From NCBI GenBank assembly GCA_025345505.1, contig JANVCC010000021.1, forward strand, positions 34,035,161 through 34,099,160: DNA of 64,000 bases, read 5' to 3'. This DNA comes from Todiramphus chloris collaris (Eukaryota > Chordata > Aves > Coraciiformes > Alcedinidae). This document shows, in pieces, positions 1-8,845 of the stretch. The notes below the pieces were generated by a model, which made no database searches, had not been told where the DNA came from, and worked only from the letters and a program-made list of their open reading frames with translations. The first letter of the stretch is position 1; the number at the start of each line of letters is the position of its first letter. A program made the translations under genes and the position numbers.

Positions 1-506
1 CATCTTGCTTCTCTTCATCCTTCTCTTAAGTCTCTATCAAATCATCTATGCCCTTTGATCCATGGAAAGAGAACACCTGAAAATATCTGTTCTTTCCATT
101 GATCTTATGGTCATATGTCTTCAAATCTCTTTTTTATTGACTTTGAAATGGAATTATTCACCATAGTTTGTCTGCAACTTTATGCCAAATTTAAAGACAG
201 TTAATGTTTGCCAAGATAAATCTCATTCTGAGCCAATGATAAATAGAACATCTTAGTGAAAATTGTGAACAGTGATGTAATATATACCCACAGTCTGAAG
301 AAAAATACAAAGTTTTTATTCATATATACATTTTTCAAGTGAAATAAACTATAACCTACAGTGAGGCAAGACGGGGGAAAGTACTGATACAATTGCAGTT
401 TTTCACTGCATATTATGGTTTGGACTTTTAACATTGTGTGCAATCTTGCTTAAACAGAATGATCTGTAGTTGCACTTTAATAAGTCTAAGACAAGAAGTG
501 AGAGAT
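1..506. other. AT-rich noncoding sequence, no feature recognised
   Basis: No coding, RNA or repeat signature was recognised between the window edge and the first LTR. The short open frame on the minus strand at 201-443 has no recognisable domain and the composition expected of chance frames in AT-rich DNA. Confidence 0.5.
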
Positions 507-1170
507 TGTCCTGGTCTGAGTTAGAACAGAACTAATTCTGTTCAATGATTTTACTTTTCAGTTCAGTCTCTTTTAACTACCTGCACTGTCTGAAATTAGC
601 AGCATGTTTTCTCAGACACTGTTTGCTTCTGTCTGCATTGGTAATGCTTGCTGTTTAGAGTTATTATCAAGGACTGATGTGCAGACCAAAGTCACTGTTA
701 CATCTTGTGTAACATTTTGGGGGTGCAGAAAGTAGAAGGTCACATGTGTGAGGAGGAGCTGAAAGGACAGGCGACCCTAACTGACTAATGGGGTATTCTA
801 TCCTATATATATCATATTCAGTATAAAGCTGAGGGATCACAAGACTCAATCTCTATTCTTCAATGACTGTCATCCAAGGGGGACTCTGTCCAGTCTGCCT
901 TTGATCCTAATCTCTGTGTTCCTGAATCCAGTTCCTGAATCCAGTTCCCATCTGCCACTGAATCTAATCTGGGGCATCCCCAGTGCCTGGTCCACAGCAT
1001 TAGTGGTGATGGTGATGATGTAATTGTCATCAGGGCGGGGGATGTGGGGGTGTGGGTTCAATAGTGGTTTTGTATATATTTGTATGCATTCCTCTTCATT
1101 ACTATTTTCTTTTTTTGAATGCAGAGAATATGTAGCCTGTTCATGCAATTTTTTTTTTTCCTTTTAAAAT
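507..1170 (-). mobile_element. Solo LTR of an avian endogenous retrovirus, 5' end missing
   Basis: This is a minus-strand, diverged copy of the complete LTR at 29388-30208. Shared blocks include the terminal TGTCCTGGT (the reversed 3' end of the LTR), the stretch around 505-560 containing AACAGAACTAATTCTGTT, the section around 740-790, and the section around 900-1080 ending near GGTTTTGTATATAT. A TATA-like run, TATATATAT, lies at 804-812 where the partner has TGTATAT. Similarity fades near 1110-1170, so the LTR 5' terminus (about 115 bp of the partner) is absent or unrecognisable. A 14-bp unit, GTTCCTGAATCCAG, is directly repeated around 920-947. No gag, pol or env sequence adjoins it. The open frame at 870-1148 (minus) is LTR sequence, not a gene. 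Confidence 0.8.
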
Positions 1171-4100
1171 TCTTGAATACACTGTATTGACATAGAATTT
1201 TTAACTTCTGATTTCTTGATACAGAGTCATTGAATTAATTATTCAAAATACAAAAGATATAATCAGTTTTCACAAGCTTTTAGCTATCTTTCAAAGCAGA
1301 AAAAAAAAAAAAAAAGTATTCAGTTTCACTAAAGGTATGGTGTTCAGAAGGACCAAAGCTGCCTTACTTTCCCTGGGAGGCAATAATATATCCCTATATA
1401 TGTTGCAAAAGTTCTCTTAATTAGTTCAATGTAGCAGCATTACTGCCAATTAAATACTTTAAATTTACAGGAAAGCAAATACTTAGAGAAAACTTCTACC
1501 TGTGCAGTAAATGTGGGGGGAAGTGATTGTCTGATTGACTCAGTTAATATGAATAAATTATTATCGCTTACAGTAGCAGAGAAAATTAATCTTTTGAGCA
1601 CAATGAAATTAAAAGGTTTTGGCTTGCCTGATCTGAACAAAGTAAGATGAATTTTTAATACAGCAAATTAATTAGGCACATAATGAGGAATAAGATGCAT
1701 AATTTCTCTAATTCTGATAAATAGCAAAATAGTTCAGATCCTCAAGGAAATAAATATCATTCATCACAAACACACCTTAAATTCTGTTTATTGGGAAATA
1801 TTAATGGTAAGAGAGCTTACATAAAGGAGTTAGATAAATTCTATTTGCTGATTTTCTTCAGTTCAATTACATTATGTGTTGACCCTCATCTGTAACTTTT
1901 TGTGAAATTGATTTTAGGACATTATTCATTTCTGAAGATGTTAATGTACCGTAAAGAATTTGTATTATCGTTAAACATACTGTCTATGCCAGGTGTTACA
2001 TGTTATTTGCTTCTGCCCTGAAGATCATTTAACAGCTTATAAATCTTTATGGCCCCATGATGTTTTGCTACAATAATTTGCATCTTTAAATAGCTTCTGA
2101 ATGATGCATTCTAAAAATAAGTAACAAGAACTTTTTTTTTTTTTTTGTTACAGTGCATATACCTTCTAGTTTACAGTAGTGCTAATTACACATCTCAAGC
2201 AGTACTAGTATGGAAAAGGATAAAGTTGATGAGAAAATGAGAAAACAAATATTTTCACTTTGTACAGCATAAAAGTATTTCAATGTAGATTAAGAAATTA
2301 ATCATTTTAAGAAATTTTAATTTATCAGACCTCTACATGAGCTTTAAAGAATTATATCAATGTGTAAGTCTCTTTATTTTGGTAGTAAGTCATGAATGTT
2401 TTCTGTAAATGTGTTTTGAAATCCAGGAACAGAATATATATTAATAATCTCTTATATGATCTCATCTGGTTTATAACATATAAAAACAATTTAATTAGAA
2501 TTAAAAAAAAAAAAAAAAAAAGACTGATTTGTCAGATCTGTCACTTCCTGTTACTCTGTGTTAACTTTATGTGATATTGGCTGTGTACCAGAGGATTAGA
2601 GCATACAGTCTGAACCACCATGGAAGATTAAGGCCTTGAGAAAAACTGTGCTCATTCCTTTTAAAGAACATTTCAGGATAAGATGCACAGGGAATAATAG
2701 AAGCAACAGAAATTTTATACCAAGATGCAATCTTGCTTAGAAAAGCATAAAGAAAACAGTTAATCATCATAATTTACAGAAGAACATTTCTAATGGATCT
2801 TGAGAAGAATTTTACTTTGCAATTTATGTTTGAACCACAACTCTGGTTAGCCAATACCTCATTTTTATAACTTGTAATGTCCTGATGTTTCTGATGTTTC
2901 TGTCTTAGTGGTCATTTTGTGGTGGTCCAGGTGATCTACACGCCCACTTTGAACTACCTTTTCATCTCCAGATGAAATTCACAGGAAAGTCCCCACTGAT
3001 TTAATTTTGTAAATCTTCTATTCTGAGCTTTCTCTTCTCAGCAAAAGGTAATGACAAAATTTATCATGTTTCAATTGTAATTTCTGAGATTTCTTATATA
3101 GTGACATTATGTCTTTATGTCCATTTAATGTATATTATGGCATATATGTATTTCTATGCAAATTAATCTGAAAATAGATGATAAAATATACATTGACTTT
3201 TAGCAGTTGGTGATGTAAGGCAATTATCATAAGTCCCACTGTAAAACAAATTACTTTCCCATACTTCTATTCACTAACAGTAAAAAATCATGTTTATGTA
3301 TATTGTCAGTGTTATTTATTTTCTTTCTGAAAATATTCTATATATTCACATTATTAGTATTGATTCTCTCTTCTGTAATTTAAAGTTTGTATTTTCGTAG
3401 TAGAAGCTTTCACAGTATTCAGAGAAGCTGCTTTTTTTTTCTGTTAGAGATTACAGCCTATATATCAATCATGATGTTATTTAAGGAAAGAAAAATATTA
3501 AGATTAAAACTCCAGGTCCTCAGTACTATTGGAGTAACTTATTGATATGTATTCTAAATAAGTGATTGATAGTTGTTCTAAATAAGGGCCAAGATGGTGG
3601 TACAAAAATAGGTCTAAACCTCTTGAAAAATAAATTAGATGATATTTAAGAAATGTTAGGATTAACAGTCTGATCTTCATAACAGGTGGTACATATTATA
3701 CCAAGCTATTTGCAGAATGCTTTTTATTAGGATTTTTTTTTCTGTATTTCAAAGTTTGAGGGTGTGTCTGATGTTATATTTCTATCCAGGATAACAGGCT
3801 ATTTAGTGTACAGCATACTGTATACTGCTTTATAATGAGCTCATGTAAGCTTTTAGTTAATTTTTTGTTGCTAATAAAGTCCTGAGAAAACAAATATTGC
3901 AAGCATTCAGTGTTCAAATAAAAGGAAAAAAAAAGAGACTACTGAATTATAATTACATTTATAATTTTTCAGTCTTATAATTATACAGTGTATAATCCTG
4001 TTATCCATAATAATAAAAATGTAAACAACTGCAAAAGAACATCAAGCCATCAGAAAATATCCCTTCTGTAAATCCTACTAATTCTCTGATAATAACCTTC

Positions 4101-4931
4101 TACAGACGTGTTTTATTCCTTTCAAACAATGGCAGAGTATGCTATCTTTCATACGGTCTATTCGTTCATGTTCTAATCTCAGTCAAGGATAAATCTATTA
4201 CACAAAGAAACAAATGTTTTTGTTTATTTTCTCATTTTGAACTAAATTTTAATTGGTATTTTCTATTTGAAACATACTTATGAAGCTGTTTCTTACAGGC
4301 TTTATTACTTCAAATTAAAAATATATTTAATAGAATAATGAGAAATATTGATATCATGGAGGATAAAGATAAAATTTTTCAAATATAAAGGCCACAATTA
4401 GATTTTAAAATATTTTTTATTCATTAATACATATTAATTCTGTATAAAGATTTCATCATAGGTTTAAATTTGTGTTAATTTTCTTGTACATTTCTTGTTT
4501 ATATAAAAACAAAACAGTGATTTCTTAATACATCTGTAATGTCATAGGACATATTGGTAATCAGGCCTCGAAAAAGGTAGCCTCTATCTATTGTTCTGAT
4601 AACTAAAAATGGTAACTTGTGAGGAAAGCACTTGTTTGCCCCGACTTCTCCAAGGCTATATTCTTAGCAATCTGGAATTAAAAGGAAAAAAAAAAAAAAA
4701 ATTACAGGATATTCTTAAACGCATATGATCTACAAATTGTTGTACCTAATGTAAAGTAGGAGAGATATGCCATCCATTCATAATCAGTTAACTGTGAACT
4801 GTTGTTAATAAACTTATTATTTAGTGTGCTTGTATATGAATACAATTCATATTATTTCTTTTGATTGTATTCTGTTTTTTATTTCCTGAGTTTGTCCCAT
4901 TTCATCTGGGTCAATAACAGATGGTGTCCAA
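1171..4931. other. AT-rich noncoding stretch
   Basis: About 3.8 kb with short A or T runs (for example 1301-1315, 2134-2147, 2503-2520, 4686-4700) but no recognisable gene, transposon or structured RNA. All open frames are under 70 codons and show no family motif. Confidence 0.5.
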
Positions 4932-5149
4932 CCTCTTCTTTCTTCTTTTTCTTTTTCTTTTCCTTTTTCTTTTTCTTTTCCTTTTTCTTTTTCTTTTCCT
5001 TTTTCTTTTTCTTTTTCTTTTTCTTTTTCTTTTTCTTTTTCTTTTTTCTTTTTCTTTTTCTTTTTTCTTTCTCTTTTTCTTTCTCTTTTTCTTTCTCTTT
5101 TTCTCTCTCTTTTTCTTTTTTCTTTCTTTTCCTTTTCCTTTTTCTCCCC
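4932..5149 (+). repeat. Homopyrimidine (CTTTTT)n microsatellite tract
   Basis: The plus strand runs 218 nt with no purine, from the base after A at 4931 to the base before A at 5150. It is built mainly from CTTTTT hexamers, with CTTTTC variants in the left part and TTTCTCT variants in the right part. The purine complement yields Lys/Glu/Arg-rich translations on the minus strand and Phe/Leu/Ser-rich ones on the plus strand. These are low-complexity artefacts, not proteins. Long mirror-like polypurine/polypyrimidine tracts of this kind can form intramolecular triplex (H-DNA) in vitro; whether this one does is inference. Confidence 0.97.
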
Positions 5150-5950
5150 ATTCTTTCCCTTATCTCTCTTCTGTCTTTTATATCATTCCATATTTTTTTT
5201 CTAATTCAATTTCTCTCAAAAACATTTCTCTCTTCTCATCACCTTCCTTGTCTTTATCTAGAAATCTGACTTTATATGGGATTTATCTCACTTCAATTTG
5301 TCTGAAAGTTGGACATGAGCTTTAAGCAAATAATTGCTTAAAGTTAGTTAAGGATATAGACTGGATAGTTAAGGAAAAAGTTAAAGAGACTGGAACCGAG
5401 GATAGTGATCCTATACTGGAGTGAATGTTTGAAAACCTGAGATATTTGTCTTCCTCTCTTGTGTTGTAAATTAATATATGCATATTTACGTAAGGGAATT
5501 AGAAACTGCTGTGATGGAGTGATTAGAAGACTGATAAATATGGTCAGTTTTACCCTTTTAAATTTAAGTTTAGTAAACACACTGATTAGTAAAATATTTC
5601 TTGCAAATGGTCAGTCCTTACAAATTATTAATAATCATTGTTACATCTTCAAAACTCACACTTTTTAACAATTATGTTCTGAATTACATGAGAATAATTT
5701 GTAAATATACTTTACCACAGAGATGAAGCTGTATAATTAGCAGTGACAGTTCTTTTTTTTGTTGGCTCGTATCCTCAAGGTCAAGATGATTAGGCTTGAG
5801 AAGTCATCAACAAGAAAGTTACAAAAAAAAATGAAAATTTCTTTTTCAGTTTTCCTCAACTGCCCTCGCTGATGTTTTTGTGCTGTTGCACCCCCTCCCA
5901 CAAAAGGAAGTCTTCTCTGTTACCTATAAGGCTTTTTCCTTTTTTCATTC
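5150..5950. other. Noncoding sequence between two simple repeats
   Basis: A pyrimidine-rich shoulder continues to about 5250, followed by ordinary AT-rich sequence. No gene or transposon was recognised. Confidence 0.45.
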
Positions 5951-6005
5951 TTCCCTTCCCTTCCCTTCCCTTCCCTTCCCTTCCCTTCCCTTCCCTTCCC
6001 TTCCC
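5951..6005 (+). repeat. (TTCCC)11 pentanucleotide microsatellite
   Basis: Eleven uninterrupted copies of TTCCC. Two overlapping open frames across it (about 5872-6224) are translations of this repeat and flanking T-rich sequence and are not credible proteins. Confidence 0.98.
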
Positions 6006-6102
6006 ACCTTTCTTGTGTATTCAGGAAGATGTCCTACCTATTTCTGCCTATTTGCAGTCTTTATTTTTTTTTGTTACCATTTTTCTAGTGTTTTTGTTTC
6101 AT

Positions 6103-6140
6103 GTTTGTTTGTTTGTTTGTGGGGTTTGTTTGTTTGTTTA
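6103..6140 (+). repeat. (TTTG)n simple repeat, interrupted
   Basis: Repeated TTTG units interrupted by a GGGG near 6121-6124, about 100 bp after the TTCCC array. It lies in a T-rich stretch from about 6060 to 6160. Confidence 0.85.
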
Positions 6141-6694
6141 TTAATTTATTTTTTTTTACTCGGATGCTCCTTATTTGCAACTACACCTGCTTTTGCTCCT
6201 CTGATGATTATATTGCGTACATAGTTTTCTAAAACTGAACCTCTCTGTGCCATCAGTGTTACAAACCACATGCCATTTTAGTGTACTTACAGGTGCTCCT
6301 GGTCCCTGCTTTGACTACAGTTTATTATAGAAGGTTAACAATTTACTTTATATACACTTAGAGGTAGATATCTTAAGTCAAATGTTTAATTTTCCATTAT
6401 AACTGATGAGGTAAAGTGAATATAATGCATATGGCTATTTAGCCAAGCAAATGTTATCTATATCAGAATTAGCTGAACAGCTCTGTAGATTTCATTAGGC
6501 TGAATTCAGTTACCTACACACAGCTATATGAGCTTCTATTTCAGATGCTGAAGCTAGCCAAGGCATCCACACAACACAGGCAATGTTTCCATCAGATCCA
6601 AGCCCTTTTGCAGAAGGCAGATGAGAACAGTCAAAACACCCTATGGTATCTAAAATAACATTAACACCTATGTGAGGGAAAATGTACCAGGTTT
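6141..6694. other. Noncoding flank of the CR1 cluster
   Basis: AT-rich sequence without a recognised gene or element leading into the CR1 mosaic. Confidence 0.4.
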
Positions 6695-6815
6695 TGCTGG
6701 GATCAGGGGGTCCTGATTGACAGCAAGTTCTTTATGAGTCAACAGTGTACCCAGGAAGCCAAGAGGAGATCAGATTGCATCCTGGGGTGCATCAAACACT
6801 GTATAACCATCTCAA
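6695..6815 (+). mobile_element. CR1 LINE fragment (late ORF2 part)
   Basis: The segment matches the part of CR1 ORF2 downstream of the RT core. It has GGGGGTCCTGATTGACAGCA and the block ending GCATCCTGGGGTGCATCA, which recur at about 14285-14370 and 7767-7850. It is joined at about 6815 to sequence that lies upstream of it in a normal CR1. This is therefore a separate fragment or a rearranged copy. Confidence 0.75.
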
Positions 6816-6952
6816 AGCATATTAAGGAAAGGAGGCTTATCACAAGTAGTCAACATGGATTCAACAAAGGGAAGTCATGCTTGACTAATCTAATAGCCTT
6901 TTATGATGGCACAATTAGATGGACAGGTGAGGGGAGGGCAGTGGATTTGGTA

Positions 6953-7284
6953 TATCTCTGTGGCAGATCATATCATGGACTCCCCAGTTAAGGTGCAAGA
7001 GATGCTTTATTAGAACTGTAAGCCACTTGTATAGCCAACTATGTTTACCGTCCAAACTTAACCAATGAGAGCCCCCAGCCATGCTCTCATTAACAACACA
7101 GGCAAACACAAAAGTTCTCAGCTACTTTACAGCTATCTTCAAAACAGTTCAAAGGCAGATGTTCACAGGACATTCCCGGGCTGTTTAGACTAACACTCCC
7201 ACTGATGCTGAAGGTTATACTCCCATCCTAACACTCCCTCACTTTCCCACCAGCCTGGCCCTGGCAAAACACTCCACATATCTC
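6953..7284. repeat. 6-bp target-site duplication TATCTC flanking solo LTR
   Basis: TATCTC at 6953-6958 and again at 7279-7284 directly borders the LTR. In uninterrupted CR1 sequence this position is single (compare 18625-18650, where the equivalent segment runs straight into the AACTTCAGCAAAG block). The duplication therefore marks the integration site. Six base pairs is the length usual for class II (ERVK, beta-retrovirus-like) integrases. Confidence 0.9.
6959..7278 (-). mobile_element. 320-bp solo LTR (ERVK-like) inside CR1
   Basis: The element begins TGTGG and ends CCACA, a perfect 5-bp terminal inverted repeat with the canonical TG...CA ends, and it is flanked by the 6-bp duplication TATCTC. 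A polyadenylation signal AATAAA reads on the minus strand (plus-strand TTTATT at 7006-7011) and a weak TATA-like TATAAC lies at about 7219-7214. This gives minus-strand orientation. No internal retroviral sequence remains, so it is a solo LTR left by recombination between the two LTRs of a provirus. Assignment to class II rests on the 6-bp duplication and short length and is inference. Confidence 0.88.
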
Positions 7285-7350
7285 AACTTCAGCAAAGCTT
7301 TAGATACTGTCTCCCATGATATCCTCTCAGCCAAGCTTAAGAAGCGCAGC

Positions 7351-8350
7351 TTGGATGGTTGTGTGGTGAGTCAGATTGGAAAGGATTGGTTGAAGGACAG
7401 AGCCCAGAGGGTTATGGTCAGTGGAGTAGAGTCTAGTTGGAGGCCTCTGGGTAGTGGTGTTCCCCAGGGGTTGGTCCTGGGTCCAGTGCTGTTCAATATA
7501 TTTGTCAATGATTTGGCTGAAGCAATAGAGTGTACCTTCAGCAAGTTTGCTGATGTTACAAAACTGGGAGGAATGGCTGACACTCCAGAAGGCTGTGCTG
7601 CCATCCAGCATGACCTGGACAGGCTGGAAAGCGGGTCAGGGAGAAATCGAATGAAGTTAAACAAGGGCAAGTATAAAATACTGCATCTGGGGAAAAACAA
7701 CCCTATGTATCTGTACACATTGGGGGCTGATCAACAGGAGAGCAACTCTGGGGAAAAAGATCTGGGAGTCATGGTGGACAAGAGGATGGCCATGGGCCAA
7801 CAATGCACCCTTGAGGTCAAGAAGGCCAATGGCATCCTGGGATGCATTACGAAGAGTGTGACCAGCAGGTCAAGGGAGGTTCTCCTCCCCCTCTACTCTG
7901 TGCTGGTGAAGCCCCACCTGGAGTGCTGCATCCAGCTCTGGGCACCCCAGTTCAAGAAAGACAGGGAGCTACTGGAGAGTCCAGCACAGAGCCACTAGGA
8001 TGATTAAGGAAGTGGAGCATCTCCCTTATGAGGAGAGTCTGAGAAAGCAGGGTCTTTTTAGCCTGGAGAAAAGGGGACTGAGGGGTGACCTTATTAATGT
8101 CTATAAATATGTAAAGGGCAAGTGTCGGGAGGATGGAGCCAGGCTCTTCTCAGTGACATCCAGTGACAGGACAAGGGGTAATGGGTACAAGCTGGAGCAT
8201 AGGAGGTTTCAGGTAAACATAAGGAAAAACTTTTTCATGGTGAGGGTGACAGAGCGCTGGAACAGGATGCTCAGGGGGATTGTGGAGTCTCCTCTGGAGA
8301 CATTCAAACCCTGCCTGGAAACTACACAGTGGAATAGGGCCTGGGGTTGA
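7351..8350 (+). pseudogene. CR1 ORF2 reverse-transcriptase remnant, frameshifted
   Basis: CR1 ORF2 encodes an endonuclease and reverse transcriptase that copies the element at its target. The open frame at 7351-7998 has the RT signature GVPQG at residues 36-40 of the frame, then the active-site block reading FADV at residues 66-69. CR1-type RTs normally have FADD there, so the second catalytic aspartate is Val through one base change (GAT to GTT, 7555-7557). The frame continues through LHLGKNNP, DLGVMVDKRM and [16 protein letters not shown] to a stop after position 7998. The next frame (8000-8350) carries the ORF2 tail with [30 protein letters not shown] and TERWNRM. The shift is consistent with loss of 2 nt near 7975. 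There is no plausible function. Confidence 0.92.
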
Positions 8351-8364
8351 TGGTTGTAAGCTGT

Positions 8365-8845
8365 CTGAATATGAACCAGCAGTGTGTCCATCTTGGCCAA
8401 GAAGGCCAACAGCATCCTAACTTGTATTAGAAATAATGTGTCCAGCAGAACTAGAGAAATTATACTGTACTCAGTACTGATGAGGCCTCACCTTGAATAC
8501 TGCATTCACTCACTACAAAAATGAAATTGAGGTGCTGAAGAAGGGCAATGAAGCAGGTGAAGGGTCTAGAGCACAACTCATATGAATAAGGGATGAGGGA
8601 ACTGATTTTTTTTTAGCCTGGAAAAAAGGAGACTGAAGGGAGACCTTGATTTCTACAACTACCTGAAAGGGAGTTGTAGCGAGGTTGATGTTGGTCTCGT
8701 CTCCCAAGTAAGAGGCCACAGGACAAGAGGAAATGGTTGAGAGTTGAACCAAGGGAGGTTTAAATTTGATATAACAAAGAATTTCTCCACAAGTATTGGA
8801 ATGGTATGCCCAGGGAAGTGTCTCCATCCAGCTTAAAAAATCTAA
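8365..8845 (+). mobile_element. CR1 LINE fragment, second subfamily
   Basis: It starts in late ORF2 (AATATGAACCAGCAGTGTG, then AAGAAGGCCAACAGCATCCT) and runs through blocks that recur at 53535-53960 and 55045-55400, such as CAACTACCTGAAAGG and ACAAGAGGAAATGG. It stops near 8845 before the CR1 tail. Its sequence is closer to the 53-55 kb copies than to the adjoining 7.3-8.3 kb copy, so it represents a different CR1 lineage. Many stops and gaps show that it is old. Confidence 0.85.

Larger units (their letters stand above)
6816..8335 (+). mobile_element. CR1 LINE, RT portion of ORF2, split by a solo LTR
   Basis: Plus-strand CR1 runs from the RT finger region (SQHGF and KGKSCLTNLIAFYD in translation near 6857-6910) to the ORF2 C-terminus. 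It is interrupted at 6959-7278 by a solo LTR; removing the LTR and one TATCTC restores continuity of the element into FSKAFDTVSHDIL at about 7288-7326. The right part holds two long open frames (7351-7998 and 8000-8350) separated by a frameshift. The characteristic CR1 3' UTR and ATTCTATGATT tail are missing: similarity stops near 8335 and a different CR1 fragment begins within about 30 bp. Endonuclease and ORF1 sequence are absent. It is dead: frameshifted, interrupted and altered in the RT active site. Confidence 0.92.

Noticed and set aside
4865-5325. Overlapping 134-, 134- and 90-codon open frames across the pyrimidine tract
   Set aside because: They are Phe/Leu/Ser or Lys/Glu/Arg translations of the (CTTTTT)n repeat; open only because the repeat has no stop codons.
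5872-6224. 90- and 114-codon open frames over the TTCCC array
   Set aside because: Translation of the pentanucleotide repeat and T-rich flanks in two overlapping frames; no domain.
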